In this document: positions 10,274 to 19,627 of the stretch, in pieces | Layout: every line of letters starts with the position of its first letter | How positions within the stretch are numbered: the first letter of the stretch is position 1 | NCBI RefSeq assembly: GCF_027474405.1 | Contig: NZ_CP114871.1 | Span: 1,048,501-1,112,500, forward strand | Source: Caulobacter sp. NIBR2454 | GTDB taxonomy: Bacteria > Pseudomonadota > Alphaproteobacteria > Caulobacterales > Caulobacteraceae | Direction of reading: 5' to 3' | DNA: 64,000 bases | Program-made: the position numbers and the translations under genes | The notes under the pieces: generated by a model | Databases searched by the model: none | Told to the model about the DNA's origin: nothing | The model's input: only the letters and a program-made list of their open reading frames with translations

Positions 10274-12763
10274 ATGCTGTCGGTCACATCGCCGCTCGCG
10301 AGACGGCTTCTGACGATTGTGGCGGTCCTGTCCATTCTGGTGACGGGGGCGGCCACCATGGCCACCTTCGCCTTTGTGCAGAAGGATGTGGCGGCGCGTG
10401 AGACCGCGCGCCTGGAAGAATACGTGGCCGAACGGGTCAAGTCCGAGGACCGCCTTTTCTCCGATCTGGTGCTGTTGCACCGAGCCGCCAGCCTGTCCCT
10501 GCGCCGTCGCATGGAAAAGATGCCGCAGGACCTGGTCGACGCCGAATTCGAGAAACACTTCCCCATGGCCGCCGACGGCACGCGTCGCACGACCCCGGCC
10601 CTGTTCGACGGCACCGCCTGGTCCTACGGCCTGGGCGGCTTTATCGCCAACGGCGCCGATGTGCCGCCCGAAGAGCGCCGCCTGCTGGTGGCGGGCCTGC
10701 AGGTCGTCTCGCACACAGGCGAGGCCGAACTGGAGCGCTACGACAACTTCTACATGTTCACGCCGGACACCAACCGCTTCATCGTCTTTGGTCCGCACCG
10801 CGACGACCGGCTGATCTATTACCGCCGTGACGCCCCGCCGACCCTGGACTTCCGCGGCGAGGAGATGGTCGAGCTTACTCGACCCGAACATAATCCGCAG
10901 CGCGTCATGGCCTGCACCAAGCTGCGCAAGCTGATCTCCGATCCGACAGGTCAGGCCCTGACTTCCGCCTGCATGACCCCGATCGACATCGGCGGCCGTC
11001 ATGTGGCGTCGTGGGGTACGACGATCACCCTTGATTCCTACCTGCTGCGCGCGGTTCAGGACTCCCTGCCGGGCGGGACCAACATGATCGCCTCGGACGA
11101 TGGCGAGTTGATCTCCTATCCGGGGATGAGCCGCGACGGGGTGGTCAACAGCGGCGTCCTGAAGAAGGCGCAGGCCGAGCACCGCGTCGCCGAGGTGATC
11201 CAGGAGATCCGCAAGCAGAACCAGGACGTCGGCGTCATCCGCAGCCAGATCAACGGCCAGGTCATCGCCTACGGGCTGATGAAGGAGCCGGGCTGGTACT
11301 TCCTGATGAGCTTCTCGCCCAGCGACTTCCTGTGGTCGGCGGTCAAGTCGGCCTCGTGGATTCTGCTGTTCGGTCTGGCGGGCGTGATCGCCCAGACCCT
11401 GCTTTTGTACCGCTTCACCCGCACCGCCGTGCTCGACCCCCTCGGTCGTCTGGCCCAGGCCGGCTGGAGCGACGGCGGCGACACCGAATATCTGGAGCAT
11501 CGCCAGGACGAGATCGGCGTCCTGGCCCGCGCCCTCAGCTGGCAAAGGGCCAAGAACGACGACCTGCTGCGCTCGCTTGAAGATCGGGTCGCCGAACGAA
11601 CGGCCGAGCTGGAGCGCGCCAACACCGCCAAGTCCGTCTTCCTGGCCAATATGAGCCATGAGTTGCGCACGCCCCTGAACGGCGTCATCGCCATCGCCGA
11701 CCAGCTGGCCGAAGAGCGCGGCCAGGACCGTCGCCGCGAGCTTGCGGGTCTGGTGGCCTCATCCGGTCGTCTGCTGGAGCAGGTGCTCAGCGACATCCTT
11801 GACGTCTCCAAGATTGAGGCGGGCCAGTTCAGCCTGACCCCCGCGCCCTTCGACCTGACGTGTGAGGTCGGCGCCATAGCCGAGCTGCATCGCGCCTCGG
11901 CCGAAGCCAAGGGTCTGGATTACGGCTGGAATGTCTCGCCTGACGCGGCCGGCGGCTATCTTGGCGACGCGGGGCGGATCGCCCAGGTGCTGTCGAACCT
12001 GCTGGCCAACGCGGTGAAGTTCACCGAGACCGGCGGCGTGACCTTGACCGTGGATCGCGCCGCGGATGGCTCTATCGCTTTCTGCGTGCGCGACACCGGC
12101 GTCGGTTTCGATGAAGAGACGCGCCAACGTCTGTTCCGCCGGTTCGAGCAGGCCGACGCTTCCATCACCCGTCGCTTTGGTGGCACGGGCCTGGGGCTGT
12201 CGATCTGCGCGGCCCTGACCGAAATGATGGGTGGCTGCATCGAGGCCCGATCGGCTCCCGACAAAGGCGCCGTGTTCGAGGTCATCCTGCCCCTGACCCC
12301 CGTGGGCATGGCGACCCCCGCCGCCGCGCCCCGAGACGCGGTCGAGCATGGATCGCTGGCCGGGCTTCGGGTTCTGGTGGCCGAGGACCATCCCACCAAC
12401 CGCAAGGTGGTGCAGATCATCCTCGAACCCTTCGGCATCGACCTGACCGTGGTGGATAACGGCGCCGACGCCGTCGAGGCTTTCGCCAGCGCCAGCTTCG
12501 ACGTGATCCTGATGGACATGCAGATGCCCGTCATGGACGGCCTGACCGCGACCCGCCTTATCCGCGAGCGGGAAACCCGCGACGGGCGCCCGCGCACCCG
12601 CATCGTCATGCTGACGGCCGCCGCCATGGACGAGCATGTGGTCCAGGCCCGCCGGGCCGGCGCCGATCTGCACGTCTCCAAGCCCGTGCGCCCGGCCGAA
12701 CTGGTCGCTGCGTTGTCGAGCGTTGATCCTGCCCCGGATCAGGACGCCAGCCGCTCGGCCTAA
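10274..12763 (+). CDS. Hybrid sensor histidine kinase/response regulator
   Basis: 829 aa. An N-terminal membrane segment (~10-35) is followed by a large extracytoplasmic sensor region (~36-355, Cache-like by layout) and a second membrane segment (~358-380). Then come a HAMP-like linker, a short coiled coil and the HisKA domain (SHELRTPLNG, phosphoacceptor His462). HATPase_c has its N box (LSNLLANAVKFTETG) and G boxes (DTGVGF, GGTGLGLSI). The C-terminal receiver (~695-815) has acidic residues AED, phosphoacceptor Asp748 (DMQMP) and Lys in SKP. All catalytic residues are present. The ligand and output are unknown; no partner regulator is adjacent. It converges on the next gene with a 4-bp stop overlap. 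Confidence 0.93.
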   Translation: MLSVTSPLARRLLTIVAVLSILVTGAATMATFAFVQKDVAARETARLEEYVAERVKSEDRLFSDLVLLHRAASLSLRRRMEKMPQDLVDAEFEKHFPMAADGTRRTTPALFDGTAWSYGLGGFIANGADVPPEERRLLVAGLQVVSHTGEAELERYDNFYMFTPDTNRFIVFGPHRDDRLIYYRRDAPPTLDFRGEEMVELTRPEHNPQRVMACTKLRKLISDPTGQALTSACMTPIDIGGRHVASWGTTITLDSYLLRAVQDSLPGGTNMIASDDGELISYPGMSRDGVVNSGVLKKAQAEHRVAEVIQEIRKQNQDVGVIRSQINGQVIAYGLMKEPGWYFLMSFSPSDFLWSAVKSASWILLFGLAGVIAQTLLLYRFTRTAVLDPLGRLAQAGWSDGGDTEYLEHRQDEIGVLARALSWQRAKNDDLLRSLEDRVAERTAELERANTAKSVFLANMSHELRTPLNGVIAIADQLAEERGQDRRRELAGLVASSGRLLEQVLSDILDVSKIEAGQFSLTPAPFDLTCEVGAIAELHRASAEAKGLDYGWNVSPDAAGGYLGDAGRIAQVLSNLLANAVKFTETGGVTLTVDRAADGSIAFCVRDTGVGFDEETRQRLFRRFEQADASITRRFGGTGLGLSICAALTEMMGGCIEARSAPDKGAVFEVILPLTPVGMATPAAAPRDAVEHGSLAGLRVLVAEDHPTNRKVVQIILEPFGIDLTVVDNGADAVEAFASASFDVILMDMQMPVMDGLTATRLIRERETRDGRPRTRIVMLTAAAMDEHVVQARRAGADLHVSKPVRPAELVAALSSVDPAPDQDASRSA

Positions 12764-13776
12764 CCGCGGGCGGCGAGCGCCGAACGACCCACGTCGGCGA
12801 TCACCATCGATTGCTGCTCCGTCGCCGCCGACGATCCGGACAGGAACGCGACAACCGCCAGATCGCCGCCGCCGCTGAGGCGATAGAGCCCGATGTCGTT
12901 GATCGCTGGCGTCAGGTCCAGGTTCCTGCGCCCGACCCCCGACGCATGCGCCAGATCGACGTCGCGGCGCAGGCCCGCCCGCAACAGGTTCGCCCCCTGG
13001 GTCGTGCCGCGCATCAACGCCAGCAGTTGGTTGGTGCTGGGGCGCGAGATCAGTTCGGCGTTGTGCAGGGCCACAAGGAAGTCCATCGCGCCCCTTGGCG
13101 TGGCCGTATCGCGGGGATCGCTGAGATAGGCCTCCGCGGCGGCCTTTCGCTGGATCGGCGACACGCCGCTGATCGCCGCGGTGAAGGCCTGCTCGGTCCG
13201 CCAGTCGGCGCGGAAGGAGGGCAGGCCGACCCGCTCCACCTCCATCTCCCGGAAGTAGCGATCTACCCGCAGGCCCTTGAGCCGCTTTTGCTGCAGCCAG
13301 GCGGTGACCACGCCCGGACCGCCGATGCGCTTCATCAGCAGGTCGGCCGCCGTACGGTCGCCATCGAGGGCGAGGGGCAGCAACTCACGCACGGCATAGC
13401 TGTCGCGGCGGGGCCACGCGGCTCCAACGGCTGACGGCGGCGGCGACAGGTCCACGTCTCGCACCGTGATGCGTTCGTCCAGGTCGACACGGTCATAGGC
13501 CGCCTCGTCGATGACAGCGGCGACGATCAGAAGCGCGGCGGCTCCATCGAGCGGGAAGGAGCGGTCGCCATTGTGCAACCACACATCGGCGTTGTTCAGG
13601 TCGGTGATCGCCACCCCCAGAACACCGGGCCGAACGCGCTGGGCGGCAGCCCCGATCTCGCGATCCAGCTGTTCGATGTCCATGCTGGGACCCGACACTT
13701 CGCGGATCACAGACTTGGCGCAGGCGGCGGTCGCCAGCGGCGCGATCAGCATGGCGCGGCGTGAAAAGGTTCTCAT
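12760..13776 (-). CDS. Class A beta-lactamase-like protein lacking catalytic residues
   Basis: 338 aa from ATG 13776, with an exported N-terminus: SRRAML then a hydrophobic stretch ending AACA, possibly a Tat or lipoprotein signal. The fold signature is clear (FPLDGAAALLIVAAVI, GDRTAADLLMKRIGGPGVVTAWL, SDPRDTATPRGAMDFL). The SxxK tetrad at 78-81 reads GAAA, SDN reads GDR (139-141) and KTG reads HASG (277-280). Serine acylation is therefore not possible by the usual mechanism. It is a full-length, unbroken ORF, so a non-enzymatic role in the envelope is more likely than a decayed gene; this is inference. It shares its stop with the kinase gene in the 4 bp at 12760-12763. Confidence 0.8.
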   Translation of the reverse strand: MRTFSRRAMLIAPLATAACAKSVIREVSGPSMDIEQLDREIGAAAQRVRPGVLGVAITDLNNADVWLHNGDRSFPLDGAAALLIVAAVIDEAAYDRVDLDERITVRDVDLSPPPSAVGAAWPRRDSYAVRELLPLALDGDRTAADLLMKRIGGPGVVTAWLQQKRLKGLRVDRYFREMEVERVGLPSFRADWRTEQAFTAAISGVSPIQRKAAAEAYLSDPRDTATPRGAMDFLVALHNAELISRPSTNQLLALMRGTTQGANLLRAGLRRDVDLAHASGVGRRNLDLTPAINDIGLYRLSGGGDLAVVAFLSGSSAATEQQSMVIADVGRSALAARG

Positions 13777-13856
13777 CGGGGTTGTCGATCCTGCGCCCTT
13801 GTCGCCATAGGACTGTCCCAAGACTTCCGGCCGACGGAAGAAGAGCGGAGAAAAGC

Positions 13857-14651
13857 GTGACTGGTTCCGAAGGACGGGCGCCCTGCGTCATCCTCAATGC
13901 GCCGCAACTGGCCGAAAACATCGGCTCGGTGGCGCGGGTGATGGCCAATTTCGGCCTTTCGGAGCTGCGTCTGGTGGCGCCGCGCGACGGCTGGCCCCAG
14001 GAGCGCGCCTGGGCCAGCGCCTCGGGGGCCGACTGGCCGCTGGACAACGCCAAGGTGTTCGACCGTCTGGAAGACGCCATCGCCGACCTGCAGCTGGTCT
14101 TCGCCACCACGGCCCGCCCGCGCGAGACGCGGCTGCCGGTGCTGACCCCGCGCGAGGCCGCCGGCCAGCTATCGACCGAGATCGCTCAAGGCCAGGCTGC
14201 GGGGCTGCTGTTCGGCGCCGAGCGGGCGGGGCTGGAGACCGAACACATCGCCCTGTGCCAGGCGATCATCTCCATCCCCATCGACGAGCGTTTCCGCTCG
14301 CTGAACCTGGCTCAGGCGGTGTCGATCAACGCCTATGAGTGGAAGATGACGGTCGATGACCGCCCCTGGGTGAAGTTCGAGCAGAACGTCGAGGCGCCCG
14401 CCGACCAGGCCATGCTGATGGGCCTGTACGAGCATCTGGAGGCCGAACTGGAGACGGCAGGCTTCTATCACCCGCCCGAGAAGAAGCCGTCCATGGTGCG
14501 CAACCTGCGCGTCCCCCTGGCTCGCGCCCGACTGACCGACCAGGAGGTCCGCACCTTCCGCGGCGTGATCACCGCCCTGTCCAAGGGGCGCGGCCGGGTG
14601 CTGGCCAAGCTGGCGGAGAAGAAGGCGACCGAGAGCGGCGACAAGGGTTGA
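13857..14651 (+). CDS. tRNA/rRNA 2'-O-methyltransferase, SPOUT class (TrmJ/TrmH-like)
   Basis: 264 aa from a GTG at 13857 (VTGSEGRAPCVILNAPQ); the in-frame extension upstream is Arg-rich and overlaps the divergent gene. The SPOUT family features are visible: N..Q..ENIGSVARVMANFG near the N-terminus, GLLFGAERAGLE (the knot motif 2 region) and IPIDERFRSLNLAQAVSINAYEW (motif 3). This order and the C-terminal helical tail match TrmJ, which methylates position 32 of tRNAs using S-adenosylmethionine. The exact target is inferred from family. Confidence 0.9.
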   Translation: MTGSEGRAPCVILNAPQLAENIGSVARVMANFGLSELRLVAPRDGWPQERAWASASGADWPLDNAKVFDRLEDAIADLQLVFATTARPRETRLPVLTPREAAGQLSTEIAQGQAAGLLFGAERAGLETEHIALCQAIISIPIDERFRSLNLAQAVSINAYEWKMTVDDRPWVKFEQNVEAPADQAMLMGLYEHLEAELETAGFYHPPEKKPSMVRNLRVPLARARLTDQEVRTFRGVITALSKGRGRVLAKLAEKKATESGDKG

Positions 14652-14704
14652 ACCAGGGCATCGCCTCGGCCTAAGCCTTCCTCATCGAGTTGAGGAGCCC
14701 GCCC

Positions 14705-15814
<1,110 letters not shown>

Positions 15815-15821
15815 AGACCTC

Positions 15822-15957
15822 TCTCCCTCCCCCTTGATGGGGGAGGGGCAGGGGTGGGGGTGACCCCCTTTCCGAACCTGGCAAGGCCGCTTTGAAGCCC
15901 GCCGCCGCATCACCCCCATCCCCGGCCCTTCCCCCATCAAGGGGGAAGGGGGAGAAT
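15822..15957 (+). repeat. Palindromic intergenic repeat (REP-like) between frmA and fghA
   Basis: Almost the whole intergenic gap is an imperfect inverted repeat. The left arm (15822-15864) contains CCCCCTTGATGGGGGAGG, then GGCAGGGGTGGGGGTGA. The right arm (15911-15957) is CACCCCCATCCCCGGCCC, then TTCCCCCATCAAGGGGGAA. Each arm also folds on itself. A shortened relative of the left arm occurs at 56971-57007, so it belongs to a dispersed family. It could form a strong mRNA hairpin within the formaldehyde operon. Confidence 0.8.
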
Positions 15958-15962
15958 GAAGA

Positions 15963-16790
15963 ATGGTCGATATCCTCAACACCCACCGCACCCACGGCGG
16001 GACCCTGCGTTACTGCCGGCACGACAGCGCGGCGACGGGCACGCCGATGAAGTTCTCCATCTGGACGCCGGATGGCGAGGGGCCTTTCCCTTATCTGGTC
16101 TGGCTGTCGGGCCTGACCTGCACCGAGGACAACTTCACCACCAAGGCCGGCGCTTACGCCCACGCGGCCAAGCATGGCCTGGCCATCGTGGCGCCCGACA
16201 CCAGCCCGCGCGGCGAGGGCGTCGCCGACGATCCCGCCTATGACCTGGGCCAAGGGGCGGGCTTCTATGTGGACGCCACCCAGGCGCCGTGGGCGCCGCA
16301 CTTCAACATGTATTCGTACGTGACCAAGGACCTGCTCGCGGCTGTCGACGGCGCGTTTCCGCTGGACCCGTCGCGGCGGGGCGTCTTCGGCCACTCCATG
16401 GGCGGCCACGGCGCCCTGACCATCGCCCTGAGGAACCCGGACCTGTTCAAGTCCGTCTCGGCCTTCTCGCCCATCGTCTCGCCGTTGAACTGCCCGTGGG
16501 GCGACAAGGCGCTGACCGCCTATCTGGGCGCCGACCGCGCCGCCTGGCGGCCCCATGAAGCCACCGCCCTGATCGAGGACGCGGGCTCGCCCTTCGACGA
16601 CATCCTGGTGGACCAGGGCCTGGCCGACAATTTTCTGGAGAGCCAGTTGAAGCCGGAGTTGCTGGAAGCCGCCGCCGCCAAGGCCGGCGCCAAGGTCACC
16701 GTCCGCCGCCAGCCCGGCTACGACCACAGCTACTTCTTCATCTCGACGTTTGTCGGCGACCACGTGGCCTGGCACTCGGAGCGGGTCTAG
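15963..16790 (+). CDS. fghA: S-formylglutathione hydrolase
   Basis: 275 aa. It hydrolyses S-formylglutathione to formate and glutathione, the second step of formaldehyde detoxification after the upstream dehydrogenase. It is an esterase D-type alpha/beta hydrolase: nucleophile elbow GHSMGGHGAL (Ser near 142), oxyanion-region LSGLTCTEDNF with its conserved Cys, Asp in DDILVDQG, and His in GYDHSYFF. The full catalytic triad is present and the length is normal. The start ATG 15963 lies immediately after the repeat element. Confidence 0.96.
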   Translation: MVDILNTHRTHGGTLRYCRHDSAATGTPMKFSIWTPDGEGPFPYLVWLSGLTCTEDNFTTKAGAYAHAAKHGLAIVAPDTSPRGEGVADDPAYDLGQGAGFYVDATQAPWAPHFNMYSYVTKDLLAAVDGAFPLDPSRRGVFGHSMGGHGALTIALRNPDLFKSVSAFSPIVSPLNCPWGDKALTAYLGADRAAWRPHEATALIEDAGSPFDDILVDQGLADNFLESQLKPELLEAAAAKAGAKVTVRRQPGYDHSYFFISTFVGDHVAWHSERV

Positions 16791-16794
16791 GCGA

Positions 16795-17301
16795 CTAGAG
16801 GGACCGGCGCAGGGCCTCCCGAACAGCCGCACCGAGCTCGGCGTCGGGGGCCTTGAAGCGCATCACGATGTCCTCGTGGCCTTCGTCGAAGCCGGGTTGG
16901 AAGGCTGCGAAGCCGCCGCCGAACTGACGGGCTCGGGATTCTAGCCTTAGTGTTCCAAGGCGCATGCGAACCTCACAGCGTTTCAGACCACTCAGCGCGT
17001 TTCGGTTGGATTGCAGGCCGTAACCGATGGCAATGTTCCGGCGAAAGCCCTCTGTTCCCCAATCTACCCGGCCGTTGGGAATTCTAATCCGTGTGGACAG
17101 AAGGGTTCTTCTCAACGCTGTTCCTATGTCGGCATCGTCGGCGTCGAAGGGTAAGGTTCTCGTCCGAACCTCTTCATCCAAAATCGCCAGGCCGTGCCAA
17201 CCATTGCTTTCTCGCCAGCCGGAGATCAGTACTTGCGGAAAAAACAGGAGGGTGTCGCGGCGTAGGAATATGGAAGCCTGCGCCTGCGGCTTCTCGATCA
17301 G
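16795..17301 (-). CDS. Candidate immunity protein of the adjacent toxin (CdiI-like), possible CTG start
   Basis: The frame is open from 17334 to the stop at 16795 without any ATG or GTG ahead of the conserved part. The first ordinary start is TTG 17181 (128 aa). Codons from 17301 downwards already show high third-position GC and protein-like sequence (EKPQAQASIFLRRDTLLFFP, then GWHGLAILDEEV). A CTG at 17301 overlaps the toxin TGA as CTGA, which would give 168 aa. The body has paired D-x-x-I/L-G-x-A-x-R-x-x-L segments (IGTALRRTLLS and LGAAVREALRRSL), recalling CdiI/DUF1436-type immunity proteins. The position directly behind the toxin supports immunity. The start is uncertain; function is inference. 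Confidence 0.6.
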   Translation of the reverse strand: MIEKPQAQASIFLRRDTLLFFPQVLISGWRESNGWHGLAILDEEVRTRTLPFDADDADIGTALRRTLLSTRIRIPNGRVDWGTEGFRRNIAIGYGLQSNRNALSGLKRCEVRMRLGTLRLESRARQFGGGFAAFQPGFDEGHEDIVMRFKAPDAELGAAVREALRRSL

Positions 17302-18641
17302 ATGCCATAGAAGATTTTCAAGGTCATGCCACGCTCAATAAAATACTCCTGCGCAGCTTGAAGCTCAAGAATCTGCCCGGGTGTTGGTTTTCCATATGGG
17401 AGCAATACGCGCGCCTCTCGCCGCAATATCGGCCCAGGCAGCGCATTTTTTTCATCTTTGAAGCCGGCCATCGCGTCGCCGTAGCCCTTCAATTTCTGAA
17501 ACGTCTTTCCTTTGTCCGCATCGGTGTACGTCGGCTTGGTCAGATCGAGGGTCTTGTTGCTGACTGCAGTGCCCGTTTTCGGATCAAACTGATCGAAGGT
17601 TTTGAAGTTCTTCGTCGTACGCAGGTAACCTGTTCGCCTGTTGTCGAACACTTCCCAGCGTTCACCTCGAACGGTGATGTCCGGGTTGGTCCAGATCGAC
17701 TTCCCTCCACCAAGAATGTCATCGGGCTTTTGTGCAAGGTGCTTCGCTGCCGCGATTTCAGCGCCGCGCTTGGCGCGTGCCGCAAGCGCCCGTTGCGTCA
17801 GTTTCGCGGCGCTCGCGATGCCGCCGGTCGTGACGGCCGCAAACGTGAGTTCGGCCGCATCAGCGTACTGCTGAGGGACGCCGCTGCGGACAAGTAGCTG
17901 GTTAAGGCGAGTGTCTTGCGGTTCGCCGGTGACAATCGTCCGCCAGCCCGTCTCTAGGTTGTCGACACCGTTCCCGGCCGCCCAGATTCCGACGGTCATG
18001 CCGACCGCGGCGGGGACGGCACCGACACCTGTGGCCGCCCCGGCCGCGCTTACGCCGGTCAGCACGACGCCGCCTACAAGTTGGCCGGCGCCTGACGCCA
18101 CCTGAACCGCGCCGGCGATCTTCACCGCGACTTCGGGGTTGGCTTCGAGGTAGGCCTTCGCCTTCTCTAAAAGAGGGTCTTTGGGCGCAGGAAAGCCTGG
18201 GCGCGGGCGACGCGGATTCCCGCCAAAGCGAGAGTGCTGAAGCGGTCGCCGCGGACTGCCTTGACCAAGACCCGCGATGTCGAAGTTGTCGTCCTCCGAG
18301 ATCGGCTCATCGAAGACGGATCCGTCGAGTTGGATGTCGACCGTCTCGAGATCGGCGTCGACAGCAGGCGTCTCCTTCAGCGCCTCGACGATTTCTTCAG
18401 TACGCGTCGCCGCGCCGGGCCTAGGCGGCTTCTTCTTCCCCGAAGTCGCCGTTCCGCTGCCCCCGCCCGCGTCCACCCACTGACCGCCGTCCGTCCGGCC
18501 CTTGGGCGCGCGGGGTTGGTTGGGGTTGAAGGCCTTCACCTCCACCGCCGCCGTCACGGCGATCAGCCGCAGCTTGAAGGCCAGAGCCGCCGTGTCGGCC
18601 TTGAGGCGGCCCACTTCCTGGTCGTATTCGTCCCTGGTCAC
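17298..18641 (-). CDS. Polymorphic toxin with CdiA-CT-like PD-(D/E)xK nuclease C-terminus
   Basis: 447 aa from GTG 18641 (a TTG at 18683 is an alternative; there is no early ATG). The N-terminus carries FNPNQPRAPKGRTDGGQW, a motif seen in alphaproteobacterial toxins and phage-derived proteins. A long disordered acidic/Pro region follows, then a Gly/Ala-rich hydrophobic stretch (~205-250) that may enter membranes. The last ~125 residues resemble CdiA-CT nucleases of the E. coli EC869 type: GERWE (326-330), NFKTFDQFD (345-353), SNKTLD (361-366), then a helical end. These fit a PD-(D/E)xK nuclease active site. There is no signal peptide and no secretion partner nearby. The downstream overlapping ORF is the likely immunity gene. 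Target (tRNA or DNA) is unknown. Confidence 0.75.
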   Translation of the reverse strand: MTRDEYDQEVGRLKADTAALAFKLRLIAVTAAVEVKAFNPNQPRAPKGRTDGGQWVDAGGGSGTATSGKKKPPRPGAATRTEEIVEALKETPAVDADLETVDIQLDGSVFDEPISEDDNFDIAGLGQGSPRRPLQHSRFGGNPRRPRPGFPAPKDPLLEKAKAYLEANPEVAVKIAGAVQVASGAGQLVGGVVLTGVSAAGAATGVGAVPAAVGMTVGIWAAGNGVDNLETGWRTIVTGEPQDTRLNQLLVRSGVPQQYADAAELTFAAVTTGGIASAAKLTQRALAARAKRGAEIAAAKHLAQKPDDILGGGKSIWTNPDITVRGERWEVFDNRRTGYLRTTKNFKTFDQFDPKTGTAVSNKTLDLTKPTYTDADKGKTFQKLKGYGDAMAGFKDEKNALPGPILRREARVLLPYGKPTPGQILELQAAQEYFIERGMTLKIFYGI

Positions 18642-18769
18642 CCGTCGCGCCCCGAAAGCCTGCTCCCTTGCGAGCGCTCTCAAGGCTAGTGTCGGCGGGC
18701 ATGGGGCGGACTAGATCGGGGCTATGCCCGTTCGACTCTCGAAGATTGTTAACTATTCGGGTCGGGGTA

Positions 18770-18783
18770 TGATGAAGTCATCA
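18770..18783. promoter_or_regulatory. Palindrome before the membrane-protein gene
   Basis: TGATGA-AG-TCATCA, a perfect 6-bp inverted repeat 15 bp upstream of the TTG start at 18799. It is operator-like in size and position. No regulator is identified. Confidence 0.35.
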
Positions 18784-18798
18784 TCCGGGGGGTGTTAA

Positions 18799-19446
18799 TT
18801 GCAAAAGCTGCTCGACAAAGCCGGTAGCGTACTTGCGTCTCATCTGGTGCGAGGAGCTCTAAGCTTTACTCTGCCAATTTTCGTTCCGTTGGGCATTGCC
18901 CTTCTAGGCGTCATTCAAAAGACGCCATGGGCTGTGACAGCAGCGGCTACTGTTGCAGCATTTTGGTTTTGCCTGTCGGCTGTCAGTCAATTTGACGGGC
19001 TCTATCGCCGCTTCACCGCCAAGTGGAAGCTTACAAACTCAAATACCGAAATAGTTTGGATCCGCGATCCAGAAAGTGGAGCTTGGAAAGGGCTGGCCAT
19101 AAGGTTGTATTTTCAGAATATCTCTGATTTCCCAATTGAGTATAAAGTTAGCAAAGTTGAGGCGCATGTCGCGGGGCGCATTAATGCGAAGCCAGAATAC
19201 ATTAACAGGGGAGGTATTGTTGATCCCGTTGCCTTTGCTAGTTTCACAACGGCTGCGGTGGCTCTCGATAATCTGACTCCGGGCGACGAAGTGTCGGGTG
19301 AGTGGAGCGTGCTGATAGAGTACGGTCGTGTTGGCTCTGCACGCCACAAAATTGAGAAGCGCTTTCACGTGACCGGGCGTGTGGGGGCACAAAGGGAAGC
19401 GGAACATCTTCAGTGGTTTTCGCTTCCAATCGAGGCGGCGCGTTGA
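18799..19446 (+). CDS. Two-helix membrane protein of unknown function
   Basis: 215 aa from TTG 18799, with GGGGGGTG about 8 bp upstream; there is no internal Met. Two hydrophobic helices (~16-40 and ~44-64) form a hairpin, followed by a soluble, beta-rich domain (~75-200) with GLAIRLYFQNISDFPIEYKV and SGEWSVLIEYGRVG. No family is recognised. The gene has lower GC and less biased codon use than its neighbours, suggesting recent acquisition. It is divergent from the toxin gene and could belong to the same island, but nothing in the sequence ties it functionally to the toxin. Confidence 0.7.
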   Translation: MQKLLDKAGSVLASHLVRGALSFTLPIFVPLGIALLGVIQKTPWAVTAAATVAAFWFCLSAVSQFDGLYRRFTAKWKLTNSNTEIVWIRDPESGAWKGLAIRLYFQNISDFPIEYKVSKVEAHVAGRINAKPEYINRGGIVDPVAFASFTTAAVALDNLTPGDEVSGEWSVLIEYGRVGSARHKIEKRFHVTGRVGAQREAEHLQWFSLPIEAAR

Positions 19447-19489
19447 ACTAAGTCGCACCTGTCCTCGCGGTTGACTCTCCGCACCCCCT

Positions 19490-19551
19490 CCGTCATACAC
19501 CCCGCTTTCCCGCCACCGGCCTGCCGGATGGTGTGGAGAAACGTATGACGG
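19490..19551 (+). promoter_or_regulatory. Hairpin in the rpsD leader
   Basis: CCGTCATAC (19490-19498) pairs with GTATGACGG (19543-19551). The enclosed sequence can fold further (CACC...GGTG and CCGG-CCTG-CCGG). It ends 76 bp before rpsD. S4 autoregulates through mRNA structure in other bacteria, so this may be a leader element; an upstream TTGACT at 19471 could be a -35 box, which would leave only part of the stem transcribed. Confidence 0.4.
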
Positions 19552-19627
19552 ATGATGCGAAGCCGCCGTTGCGATCGCGCCTTCAATAGTGAAGTGCGCC
19601 GGCCCGTGTCGAACTGAAGAGACAAGC

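Noticed and set aside
17176..17308. 44-aa frame from ATG 17308 overlapping the toxin stop
   Set aside because: Poor third-position GC, no family similarity, and it stops inside the immunity frame.
16795..19446. Prophage remnant
   Set aside because: No integrase, attachment repeats, or phage structural genes; only the GGQW motif recalls phage-linked proteins.
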